Assembly (NCBI GenBank): GCA_041179465.1
Contig: JBEGTJ010000068.1
Location: 1-8,457, forward strand
DNA from: TMED14 sp041179465
Lineage (GTDB): Bacteria > Bacteroidota > Bacteroidia > Flavobacteriales > Schleiferiaceae
Length of the DNA: 8,457 nucleotides
Direction: 5' to 3'
Shown here: one piece after another, positions 1-6,703 of the stretch
Position numbering within the stretch: position 1 is the stretch's first letter
How the letters are laid out: each line of letters opens with the position of its first letter
Program-made: the position numbers and the translations under genes
Notes under the pieces: model-generated
Seen by the model: the letters and a program-made list of their open reading frames with translations, nothing else
The model's database searches: none
Told to the model about the DNA's origin: nothing

Positions 1-45
1 CAGGTTGGCAAAAAAGTGCAAATGCAGGATGGGTAAGTGCTCCAT
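1..45 (-). CDS. N-terminal fragment of an unidentified gene running off the left edge
   Basis: On the minus strand an ATG at 45-43 opens a frame of 15 codons that stays open to the window edge. It reads MEHLPILHLHFFANL, a hydrophobic N-terminus that could be the start of a membrane protein, but 15 residues are too few to name a family. A TATATTTG element matching the Bacteroidota -7 consensus lies only four bases upstream (50-57). Transcription would therefore start at or next to the ATG, giving a leaderless or nearly leaderless mRNA, or the true start lies further left. The gene would sit downstream of typA on the same strand, 21 bases past its stop. There is no terminator in between, so read-through from typA is also possible. 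The call rests on an open frame and its promoter context only. Confidence 0.35.
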   Translation of the reverse strand, partial: MEHLPILHLHFFANL

Positions 46-49
46 GCCC

Positions 50-57
50 CAAATATA
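50..57 (-). promoter_or_regulatory. Putative -7 promoter element TATATTTG
   Basis: On the minus strand the eight bases read TATATTTG, a full match to the Bacteroidota -7 consensus TAnnTTTG. No TTG is visible at the expected -33 distance, which would fall inside the 3' end of typA. It would drive the partial gene that runs off the left edge. Confidence 0.45.
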
Positions 58-66
58 GCGGAATTC

Positions 67-1827
67 CTAGCGCTTGCGCAGGCGGATGCTCTTGGGCGTC
101 ACCTCGACAAACTCGCCGGTTTGCACGTATTCAAGGGCCTCCTCGAGGCGCAGCACCTTGGCGGGCGCGATGCGCATTTTTTCGTCAGATCCCGAGGCGC
201 GCATGTTGGTGAGCTTCTTGCCCTTGGTCAAGTTGACTTCGAGGTCGTTGCCGCGCGTGTGCTCGCCCACAATCTGCGACTTGTAGATTTCTTCGCCGGG
301 TTCGATGAAGAAAATCCCGCGGTCCTGCAGGCGGTCGATCGAATAGGCGAGGGCGGTGCCTTGCTCCATGGAGATCAGCGAGCCGTTCATTCGGCGCGGA
401 ATCTCGCCGCGCATCGGCTCAAAGCCGGTGAAGCGGTGGTTCATAATGGCCTCTCCGGCGGTGGCCGTCAGCAGCGCCGAGCGCATGCCAATGATGCCGC
501 GGCTCGGAATCTTGAACGTAACCACCATGCGGTCGCCCTTGGGGGTCATGTTGGTCATTTCGCCCTTGCGCAGGCTGGCCATTTCCACGGCGGTCCCGCT
601 GTTTTCCTCGGGAAGGTCAATGATGAGCTCTTCGACGGGCTCGCACTTGACCCCGTCGATTTCTTTGGTGATGACGGTGGGCTGGCCAATTTGAAGCTCG
701 TAGCCTTCGCGGCGCATCGTCTCGATCAAAATCGAGAGGTGAAGCACTCCGCGGCCGTACACATAAAACGAGTCGGCGGTCGCCCCCGGAACCACGCGCA
801 GCGCCAGGTTCTTCTCGAGCTCTTTTTCGAGGCGGTCTTTGAGGTGGCGGCTCGTCACGAACTTGCCTTCGCGGCCAAAAAACGGCGAGTCGTTGATCAT
901 AAACAGCATGCTGAGCGTCGGCTCGTCGATCGCGATCGTGGGCAGCCCCTCGGGGTTTTCGGCGTCTGCAATCGTGTCGCCGATTTCAAAACCTTCGATT
1001 CCGGCCACGGCGCATAGGTCGCCGGCCTGGACTTCGCTTACTTTGGCCTTGCCCAGTCCTTCAAACGTAAAAAGCTCCTTGACTTTGGCTTTGGTAATGC
1101 TGCCGTCGCGCTTCACAACCGAAACGTTTCCGCCCTCCTTGAGGATGCCGCGGTGCAGGCGTCCGATGGCCATGCGGCCTTGGTAGCTGCTGTAGTCGAG
1201 GCTGGTGATCAGCATCTGCGGGGTGCCGGTGCGGACCTCGGCCGCGGGAACGTGCTCCAGCACCACGTCGAGCAAGTGCTCGATGTGTTCGGTCGGCGTC
1301 TTCCAGTCGGGACCCATCCAGTTGTTCTTGGCGGAGCCGTACACGCACGGAAAATCCAACTGCTCCTCGGTCGCGTCGAGCGAGAACATCAAGTCAAACA
1401 CCATCTCGTGGGCCTGCTCAGGGTCGCAGTTGGGCTTGTCGACCTTGTTGACCACGACAATCGGGCGCAGCCCCATCTGCAGGGCCTTTTGCAGTACAAA
1501 CCGGGTTTGGGGCATCGGGCCCTCAAACGCGTCGACCAGCAGGAGCACCCCGTCGGCCATATTGAGCACGCGCTCGACCTCGCCGCCAAAGTCGGCGTGG
1601 CCCGGAGTGTCAATAATGTTGATCTTGACCCCCTTGTAGGTAACGCTCACGTTCTTGGCGAGGATCGTAATGCCGCGCTCGCGCTCGAGGTCGTTGTTGT
1701 CGAGGATTAACTCTCCGGTCTCCTGATTCGTGCGAAACAGCTGGCAGTGGTGCAAGATTTTGTCAACCAGGGTGGTTTTGCCGTGGTCAACGTGGGCGAT
1801 AATCGCAATATTTCGAATCGGAGTCAT
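67..1827 (-). CDS. typA: Translational GTPase TypA/BipA
   Basis: This 586-residue protein is a ribosome-associated GTPase of the EF-G/LepA superfamily. Known members act in ribosome assembly and stress adaptation, especially in the cold. The G motifs are all visible: G1 AHVDHGKTT (11-19), G2 RGITI (51-55), G3 DTPGH (73-77), G4 NKVD (127-130) and G5 GSAK (164-167). Domain II, EF-G-like domains III and V, and the TypA-specific C-terminal domain (about 480-586, ending in a basic TPKSIRLRKR) follow. Length is close to the roughly 600 residues usual for the family. The start is placed at the ATG at 1827, giving MTPIRNIAIIAHVDHGK, the normal N-terminus. The upstream TTG at 1857 is rejected because it lies inside the -7 promoter element and so would not be in the mRNA. 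There is no Shine-Dalgarno sequence, as is usual in Bacteroidota. The gene follows the carbonic anhydrase gene on the same strand with a 60-bp gap and has its own promoter. Confidence 0.97.
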   Translation of the reverse strand: MTPIRNIAIIAHVDHGKTTLVDKILHHCQLFRTNQETGELILDNNDLERERGITILAKNVSVTYKGVKINIIDTPGHADFGGEVERVLNMADGVLLLVDAFEGPMPQTRFVLQKALQMGLRPIVVVNKVDKPNCDPEQAHEMVFDLMFSLDATEEQLDFPCVYGSAKNNWMGPDWKTPTEHIEHLLDVVLEHVPAAEVRTGTPQMLITSLDYSSYQGRMAIGRLHRGILKEGGNVSVVKRDGSITKAKVKELFTFEGLGKAKVSEVQAGDLCAVAGIEGFEIGDTIADAENPEGLPTIAIDEPTLSMLFMINDSPFFGREGKFVTSRHLKDRLEKELEKNLALRVVPGATADSFYVYGRGVLHLSILIETMRREGYELQIGQPTVITKEIDGVKCEPVEELIIDLPEENSGTAVEMASLRKGEMTNMTPKGDRMVVTFKIPSRGIIGMRSALLTATAGEAIMNHRFTGFEPMRGEIPRRMNGSLISMEQGTALAYSIDRLQDRGIFFIEPGEEIYKSQIVGEHTRGNDLEVNLTKGKKLTNMRASGSDEKMRIAPAKVLRLEEALEYVQTGEFVEVTPKSIRLRKR

Positions 1828-1854
1828 AAGAGAACGGGTAGGGAAAAAGCGCCG

Positions 1855-1862
1855 CAAAGGTA
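1855..1862 (-). promoter_or_regulatory. typA promoter, -7 element TACCTTTG
   Basis: The minus strand reads TACCTTTG, a full match to TAnnTTTG, 27 bases upstream of the typA ATG, giving a leader of about 20 nt. No convincing TTG occurs at the -33 position. It lies in the 60-bp gap after the carbonic anhydrase gene, so typA can be transcribed independently of the transporter unit. Confidence 0.65.
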
Positions 1863-1887
1863 CGCCTTTCCGCAGACCTGGCCTCTT

Positions 1888-2523
1888 CTACTCCAGATTA
1901 TCAAATCGGTACAGCGGATCGAGATCGAAATCGTGCCCCACTTCGCAGAGCGGATTGATCAACCCGTCTTGGAGTCCGTACACCCAGCCGTGGAGGGTGG
2001 GCGCCTTGCGTTCCTTCCAGGCCCGCTGGATCACGCTCGTCTTGGCAAGGTTCTGCACCTGCTCGCGCACGTTGAATTCCACCAGGCGGTTCACGCGCTC
2101 GGTGGGGTCCTCGCTGACGTCAATCTCGGCGGAGTGCAGTCGGTGTACGTCTTTGATGTTGCGCAGCCATTTGTTAATGATGCCAAACGAGTTGTTGGTG
2201 AGCGAAGCCGCAACCCCGCCGCAGCCGTAGTGTCCGCACACGATCACGTGCTCCACCTTCAGGTAGTGCACGGCGTACTCGAGCACCGAAAGCAAGTTGA
2301 GGTCGGTGTGCACCACCATGTTGGCGATGTTGCGGTGCACAAAAATCTCTCCCGGCGCGGTGCCCGTAATGGTGTCGGCCGGAACGCGGCTGTCGCTGCA
2401 CCCAATCCACAGGTACTTGGGCGTTTGGATGCTCGAGAGCCGGTTGAAGTACTCGGGGTCGTCGTGGTGCCGGCCTTCAGACCAGGCCTTGTTGGCGAGC
2501 AGAAGTTGGTCGATGTCGCGCAT
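1888..2523 (-). CDS. can: Beta-class carbonic anhydrase
   Basis: This 211-residue cytoplasmic zinc enzyme interconverts CO2 and bicarbonate. The beta-class zinc ligands are at the same numbers as in E. coli Can: C42 and D44 in CSDSR, H98 and C101 in GHYGCGG. The D44-R46 catalytic pair is intact. W39, R64 and a tyrosine at 182 correspond by eye to the non-catalytic bicarbonate site of the Haemophilus influenzae type II enzyme, which suggests allosteric inhibition by bicarbonate at low pH (inference). Length is typical. The start at 2523 gives MRDIDQLLLANKAWSE, a normal N-terminus for the family. It lies 21 bp after the stop of the SulP transporter gene on the same strand, with no promoter-like site between, so the two are almost certainly co-transcribed. 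This implies that the enzyme works on the bicarbonate the transporter brings in. Confidence 0.95.
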   Translation of the reverse strand: MRDIDQLLLANKAWSEGRHHDDPEYFNRLSSIQTPKYLWIGCSDSRVPADTITGTAPGEIFVHRNIANMVVHTDLNLLSVLEYAVHYLKVEHVIVCGHYGCGGVAASLTNNSFGIINKWLRNIKDVHRLHSAEIDVSEDPTERVNRLVEFNVREQVQNLAKTSVIQRAWKERKAPTLHGWVYGLQDGLINPLCEVGHDFDLDPLYRFDNLE

Positions 2524-2544
2524 AGCGTGGGGAATAGATTGGGG

Positions 2545-4074
2545 TCAAAGGTTGGTGAGGTAGTCTTGGTGCGGACTCCGGCGCACGGTAACCTCGATGC
2601 CCAATAGGGCGGAATGCGTGGCGAAGTCGTGCACGACCTCCAAGATGTCGGGGTCGACAAAGTCCGCTTGGGTGAAGTCGACCAGGAGCTTGCAGCCCTT
2701 GGGCAGCTTTTCGAGGGAATCCTTGAGCTTGCCTTTGTTGAGAAAGCTCACGTTGCGGCGAAGCTGCAAGATGTAGTTGATTCCGAGGTGCGTGAGCGAC
2801 ACCGTGCTCTTAAAGTCGTTGAGGGCAATGAACACCGTGGCCACCAGCAATCCCACCGAGATGCCCTTGAGCAGGTCGGTGAGCAAAATGGCCAGCACGG
2901 TGACCGCAAACGGAATCCACTGCATGATGCCCTGGCGCACCAACGGCCGCACCACCTTGGTGGGGTGGGTCAGCTTGTAGCCCGTGGCAATGAGCACCGC
3001 CGCCAGGGTTGAAAGCGGAATCTGATTGAGCACGGGGGTCAGCAGCAGCACGCTCAGCGCCAAAATCACCCCGTGGGCCACGGCACTCCAGCGCGACTGG
3101 GCGCCAGCCTGTGCATTGACGCTGGTGCGCACGACCACCGAAGTGACCGGGAGTCCGCCGAGCAGGCCCGAAGCCATGTTGCCAACCCCCTGCGCCATGA
3201 GTTCGCGGTTGGTCGGAGTCACCCGTTTGAGGGGGTCAATTCGGTCGGCGGCCTCGATACTCAGGAGGCTCTCTAGGCTCGCAATCACCGCGAGGGTGAG
3301 GGCGACGGTCCAAACAGCGGGATTGCCGAGGGCACTCCAATCAGGGGCGGACCAGGAGCTGCCGAGCGACGGAAGCTGCACGCGGTGCGCCTCGGAGACG
3401 GCCCAGTCGGCCCCGAGCAGGTCGGGAAGCGCGCCCGCCAGGAGGCTTCCGCCCGCGACCGCAAGAAGAGCCGACGGCAGCATTTTGCCCAAGGCCGATC
3501 GGGTGTAGCCCGTGGCGTCGGCCACTTGGAGCCAGAGCAGCGACGCGATTCCGACCAGAGTGGCCCCGGGGCTGAAGGCGCCCAGGGCGTGCAGCATGCT
3601 GCTGAAGGTGTTCTCGGGACCGGGCTGGTCGAAGCCCTCGTCGCCAAAGAAGTCGGCGTCGTAGCCCACGAGGTGCGGAATCTGCTTGAGTATGAGAATG
3701 AGTCCGATGGCCGCCATCATGCCTTTAATGACCGTATTGGGTACGTAGTGCCCAACGACCCCCAGCCGCAGAAGGCCGAGCACCACCTGCATGGCCCCCG
3801 CCAGCACCACGGCAACCAAAAAGAGCTCAAACGCGCCCAGTTCGAGAATCGCACTGAATACCACCGTCGTCAAACCCGCTGCCGGCCCCGAAACACTCAA
3901 GGGCGATTTGCTGAGCAGTCCCACTACGACGCCGCCCACGACTCCGGCCACCAGGCCACTGAGCAACGGAGCGCCCGAGCCGAGCGCAATGCCAAGGCAC
4001 AAGGGCAAGGCTACAAGAAAAACGACAAGGGCGGCGGGCAAATCGGCCCGGAGGTCAGCGGAATTCAGTTTCAT
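2545..4074 (-). CDS. SulP family anion transporter with STAS domain (probable bicarbonate transporter)
   Basis: This 509-residue inner-membrane permease belongs to the SulP (SLC26-like) family. Many hydrophobic segments span about residues 12-430. Family-typical motifs are the LPLCLGIALGSGAPLLSGL stretch (23-41), SVSGPAAGLTTVV (60-72), SLESLLSIEAADR (267-279) and the block from 291 to 335 with AQGVGN, GGLPVTSVVVRTSVN and AQAGAQSRW. The C-terminus (about 440-509) is a cytoplasmic STAS domain with LLVDFTQADFVDPDILEVV (463-481). Substrate cannot be read from sequence. Bicarbonate is inferred from the carbonic anhydrase gene 21 bp downstream, because SulP-carbonic anhydrase pairs and fusions are a known arrangement; sulfate remains possible. 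The ATG at 4074 (MKLNSADLRADLPAALVV) is chosen. A longer frame back to a TTG at 4182 adds 36 residues that look non-coding and cover the divergent promoter region. Confidence 0.92.
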   Translation of the reverse strand: MKLNSADLRADLPAALVVFLVALPLCLGIALGSGAPLLSGLVAGVVGGVVVGLLSKSPLSVSGPAAGLTTVVFSAILELGAFELFLVAVVLAGAMQVVLGLLRLGVVGHYVPNTVIKGMMAAIGLILILKQIPHLVGYDADFFGDEGFDQPGPENTFSSMLHALGAFSPGATLVGIASLLWLQVADATGYTRSALGKMLPSALLAVAGGSLLAGALPDLLGADWAVSEAHRVQLPSLGSSWSAPDWSALGNPAVWTVALTLAVIASLESLLSIEAADRIDPLKRVTPTNRELMAQGVGNMASGLLGGLPVTSVVVRTSVNAQAGAQSRWSAVAHGVILALSVLLLTPVLNQIPLSTLAAVLIATGYKLTHPTKVVRPLVRQGIMQWIPFAVTVLAILLTDLLKGISVGLLVATVFIALNDFKSTVSLTHLGINYILQLRRNVSFLNKGKLKDSLEKLPKGCKLLVDFTQADFVDPDILEVVHDFATHSALLGIEVTVRRSPHQDYLTNL

Positions 4075-4091
4075 ATTAAATCGATAGATAG

Positions 4092-4099
4092 CGAATATA
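4092..4099 (-). promoter_or_regulatory. Possible promoter of the SulP-carbonic anhydrase operon (TATATTCG)
   Basis: The minus strand reads TATATTCG, one mismatch from the TAnnTTTG element, 17 bases before the transporter ATG. This distance is similar to that seen at typA and speA. No TTG occurs at the proper -33 spacing. It is the best candidate in the 154-bp divergent region but is weak. Confidence 0.3.
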
Positions 4100-4146
4100 A
4101 GCGAGTTCAATGCCTGAACTTCGAACGCTCTTGCAACAATTTCGGG

Positions 4147-4189
4147 CAATCCGAGTTCATTACTTGGGTATAAAAAGTCCAATCCGAGT
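4147..4189. repeat. Pair of 10-bp direct repeats CAATCCGAGT, 33 bp apart, in the divergent promoter region
   Basis: CAATCCGAGT occurs at 4147-4156 and again at 4180-4189. The start-to-start distance is 33 bp, about three helical turns, so both copies face the same side of the DNA. The second copy ends nine bases before the speA -7 element and also forms the left arm of an inverted repeat, AATCC (4181-4185) with GGATT (4195-4199). The placement is that of a two-site operator acting on speA and possibly on the divergent transporter operon. No regulator is encoded nearby. Confidence 0.45.
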
Positions 4190-4198
4190 AAGTTGGAT

Positions 4199-4206
4199 TA
4201 CCTTTG
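4199..4206 (+). promoter_or_regulatory. speA promoter, -7 element TACCTTTG
   Basis: TACCTTTG matches the Bacteroidota -7 consensus exactly and lies 22 bases before the speA ATG, so the leader would be about 15-20 nt. The -33 position carries no TTG, which could mean that an activator helps. The repeated CAATCCGAGT motif sits in the spacer just upstream. Confidence 0.65.
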
Positions 4207-4228
4207 GCGCCCCTTTTAACTCCACTCC

Positions 4229-5632
4229 ATGCGCACTAAGTACCAAGACCTTATCGAACAGACGTTCGAGTGGCCGCAGCAAGAATTCTCGACGCACGAC
4301 TCGGAACTGTATTGGCATGACATCCCCGTGATGGAGATCATCAAGCAGTACGGAACGCCCTTGAAGGTCACCTACGTGCCCAAAATCTCGGAACACATTC
4401 AGCGGGCCAAGCGCATGTTCAACGTGGCGATGGCCAAAGTGGACTACCAGTCAGACTACCATTTTTGCTACTGCACCAAGTCGTCGCACTTTCAGTTCGT
4501 GCTCGACGAAGCCCTGAAAAACGACATTCACCTCGAGACGTCCTCGGCCTTCGACATCAACCTGATTGAAACGCTTGAGGAAGAAGGACGCATCACTAAA
4601 GACCAGTTCGTCGTCTGCAACGGCTACAAGCGCGCCCAGTACACCGAGAACATTGCCCGCCTCATCAACAACGGGTGGACGAGCGTGATTCCCGTGCTCG
4701 ACAACCGCGAAGAGCTCGAGTTGCTCATGGAACAGGTGAATCCAGAGAACGCGCATCCGGTCAAAGTAGGCATACGCATCGCGGCCGAAGAAGAGCCCAA
4801 GTTTGAGTTCTACACGTCGCGCTTGGGCATCGGATACAAGGAAGTGGTTCCGATGTACAAAAACTACATTCAGAACATTCCTAATGTTGAGTTGAAAATG
4901 CTCCATTTCTTCATCAACACGGGCATCAACGATACCGCCTACTACTGGAACGAGCTGAACAAAGCCGTGCGGGTTTACATTCAGTTGAAAAAAATCTGTC
5001 CTTCGCTCGATTCCCTGAACATCGGCGGCGGATTTCCCATCAAGAACAGCCTCTCGTTCAACTACGATTACGAGTACATGGCTGAGGAAATCATCGCCCA
5101 AATCAAGCAGACGTGCAACGCCGAGGGCATCGAAGAGCCCCACATCTTCACCGAGTTTGGAAGCTACACGGTGGGCGAGTCGGGCGCGACCTTTTACAGC
5201 ATCATGGGCGAGAAGAAGCAAAACGACCGCGAAAAGTGGTACATGATCGACTCGAGCTTCATGACGACGCTTCCCGACGCCTGGGCCATCAACAAGCGCT
5301 TCATCATGCTGGCGATCAACAACTGGGACCTCGACTACGAGCGCGTGCTCTTGGGCGGACTCACCTGCGACAGCGACGACTACTACAATTCAGAACAGCA
5401 CTCCAACGCCATCTTCTTGCCCAAACTCAAGGGGGAGACCCCGCAGTACATCGGGTTTTTCAATACGGGAGCCTACCAAGAGTCGATTGCGGGCTACGGC
5501 GGAATCCAGCACTGCCTTATTCCGGCACCCAAGCACGTAGTCATCAGCCGCGACGCCAACGGAGACTGGAACACCCGACTGTTCGCCAAAGAGCAGAGCT
5601 ACAAGTCCATGCTCAAAATTCTCGGCTACTAA
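4229..5632 (+). CDS. speA: Arginine decarboxylase-like PLP enzyme (fold III), short form
   Basis: This 467-residue enzyme probably converts arginine to agmatine at the start of polyamine synthesis. It has the fold III PLP decarboxylase layout. K84 in YHFCYCTKSSH is the likely Schiff-base lysine. H226 in MLHFFIN is the likely ring-stacking residue. GGGFP (266-270) is the phosphate-binding loop. TEFGSYTVGE (308-317) stands where other members have EPGR. LTCDSDDY (378-385) carries the substrate-contacting C380-D381, and FFNTGAYQ (410-417) is the C-terminal PLP-side motif. It is far shorter than classical biosynthetic SpeA (about 630-660 residues), matching the compact version common in Bacteroidota. 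Substrate choice among arginine, ornithine, lysine or carboxynorspermidine-type compounds cannot be settled by eye; arginine is assigned by family resemblance. The ATG at 4229 is used; it lies 22 bases past a -7 promoter element. The deoxyhypusine synthase homologue starts 63 bp downstream. Confidence 0.85.
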   Translation: MRTKYQDLIEQTFEWPQQEFSTHDSELYWHDIPVMEIIKQYGTPLKVTYVPKISEHIQRAKRMFNVAMAKVDYQSDYHFCYCTKSSHFQFVLDEALKNDIHLETSSAFDINLIETLEEEGRITKDQFVVCNGYKRAQYTENIARLINNGWTSVIPVLDNREELELLMEQVNPENAHPVKVGIRIAAEEEPKFEFYTSRLGIGYKEVVPMYKNYIQNIPNVELKMLHFFINTGINDTAYYWNELNKAVRVYIQLKKICPSLDSLNIGGGFPIKNSLSFNYDYEYMAEEIIAQIKQTCNAEGIEEPHIFTEFGSYTVGESGATFYSIMGEKKQNDREKWYMIDSSFMTTLPDAWAINKRFIMLAINNWDLDYERVLLGGLTCDSDDYYNSEQHSNAIFLPKLKGETPQYIGFFNTGAYQESIAGYGGIQHCLIPAPKHVVISRDANGDWNTRLFAKEQSYKSMLKILGY

Positions 5633-5636
5633 GCCT

Positions 5637-5666
5637 TTGGGGAGCCCTTGGGGCTCCGTACGTTTG
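5637..5666 (+). promoter_or_regulatory. dhs promoter, TTG-N19-TACGTTTG
   Basis: TTG at 5637-5639 is followed after exactly 19 bases by TACGTTTG at 5659-5666, the full Bacteroidota consensus for -33 and -7. The predicted transcription start is about 25 bases before the ATG at 5696. The promoter begins four bases after the speA stop codon, so the gene can be expressed both from here and by read-through from speA. Confidence 0.75.
5641..5657 (+). repeat. Perfect inverted repeat filling the dhs promoter spacer
   Basis: GGAGCCC (5641-5647), a TTG loop and GGGCTCC (5651-5657) form a perfect 7-bp GC-rich inverted repeat. It occupies 17 of the 19 bases between the -33 and -7 elements. In speA read-through RNA it would fold as a stable hairpin four to eight bases past the stop codon, but no T-run follows, so it is not a standard intrinsic terminator. 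It may be an operator, a read-through attenuator or an RNA 3'-end stabiliser. Confidence 0.5.
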
Positions 5667-5695
5667 TTCAGCAATCCTTCTAATTCCCTTCTGCC

Positions 5696-6694
5696 ATGCC
5701 TCGCGGACCTATTTCTCAATTCATCGAAAACCACTACAAGCACTTTAACGCCGCCGCCCTCGTCGACGCCGCCAAAGGCTATGAAGCGCACCTGACCGCG
5801 GGCGGAAAAATGATGGTCACCCTCGCCGGAGCCATGTCGACGGCCGAACTGGGCCGCTCCTTGGCCGAAATGATTCGCCAGGGCAAAGTCGACATCATTA
5901 GCTGCACCGGCGCCAACCTCGAAGAGGACCTCATGAACCTCGTAGCCCACAGCCACTACGAGCGCGTGCCCCATTACCGCGACCTCACGCCGGCCGAAGA
6001 GCGCGACCTGCTCGACCGCGGGCTCAACCGCGTGACCGACACCTGCATCCCCGAAGAAGAAGCCTTCCGCAAGCTGCAGCACCACATCCACAAAGTGTGG
6101 TCCGCGGCCGAAGCCAAGGGCGAGCGCTATTTTCCGCACGAGTACATGTACCAAATGATTCGCCTGCCGGAGTTTGCCGCCGAGTACGACGCGGCCGTCG
6201 ACCCCGCCAACTCGTGGATGCTGGCCGCCGCCGAGCGCAACCTGCCCCTCATCGTCCCAGGCTGGGAAGACAGCACCATGGGCAACATCTTCGCCAGCTA
6301 CGTCATCAAAAACGAACTCAAGGCGAGCACCATGAAGTCAGGCATCGAGTACATGGCGTGGTTGGCGGACTGGTACGTAGCCAACTGCCGCAACCCCAAA
6401 AACCCGACCGCCCCGTCGGTGGGCTTCTTCCAGATCGGGGGCGGCATCGCGGGCGACTTCCCCATCTGCGTCGTCCCGATGCTCTACCAAGACATGGAAA
6501 TGGAGGACATTCCCTTCTGGGGCTACTTCTGCCAGATCTCCGATTCGACCACTTCCTATGGGTCCTACAGCGGAGCCGTTCCCAACGAAAAAATCACCTG
6601 GGGCAAGCTGGACATCGACACGCCAAAATTTATTGTCGAGTCTGATGCTACAATCGTTGCCCCGCTTATGTTTGCGTGGATACTCAAATGGTGA
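5696..6694 (+). CDS. Deoxyhypusine synthase family protein (bacterial, probable polyamine-modifying enzyme)
   Basis: This 332-residue protein is clearly a deoxyhypusine synthase homologue. NAD-site motifs are SCTGANLEED (69-78), PGWEDSTMGN (188-197) and IGGGIAGDF (247-255). The catalytic loop GAVPNEKITWGK (293-304) supplies E298, W302 and K304, matching human E323, W327 and the catalytic lysine K329. Eukaryotic and archaeal enzymes transfer aminobutyl from spermidine to a lysine of eIF5A/aIF5A, but bacteria lack that protein, so this enzyme must use another acceptor. A homospermidine-synthase-like reaction on small polyamines is the usual suggestion. By eye, human H288 aligns with D or F near 254-255 and human D316 with Y291; both residues bind spermidine in the human enzyme, so the substrate may differ. 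The gene has its own promoter and follows speA. The next gene starts nine bases after its stop. Confidence 0.9.
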   Translation: MPRGPISQFIENHYKHFNAAALVDAAKGYEAHLTAGGKMMVTLAGAMSTAELGRSLAEMIRQGKVDIISCTGANLEEDLMNLVAHSHYERVPHYRDLTPAEERDLLDRGLNRVTDTCIPEEEAFRKLQHHIHKVWSAAEAKGERYFPHEYMYQMIRLPEFAAEYDAAVDPANSWMLAAAERNLPLIVPGWEDSTMGNIFASYVIKNELKASTMKSGIEYMAWLADWYVANCRNPKNPTAPSVGFFQIGGGIAGDFPICVVPMLYQDMEMEDIPFWGYFCQISDSTTSYGSYSGAVPNEKITWGKLDIDTPKFIVESDATIVAPLMFAWILKW

Positions 6695-6703
6695 TCTACC
6701 CCC

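Noticed and set aside
37..1017. Long plus-strand open frame of 326 codons opposite typA
   Set aside because: It is rich in His, Ala, Gly and Arg with no recognisable motif, and lies wholly antisense to a clear GTPase gene; GC-rich genes often leave such open shadows.
1828..1857. Ten-residue TTG-started extension of TypA
   Set aside because: The TTG lies inside the TACCTTTG -7 element, upstream of the transcription start, and MTPIRNIAIIAHVDHGK is the normal N-terminus.
4075..4182. 36-residue TTG-started extension of the SulP transporter
   Set aside because: It covers the divergent promoter region with the direct repeat, and family members begin near MKLNSADLRADLPAAL.
5390..6154. Minus-strand open frame across the speA-dhs junction
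   Set aside because: It overlaps two well-supported plus-strand genes and their promoter and shows no domain pattern of its own.
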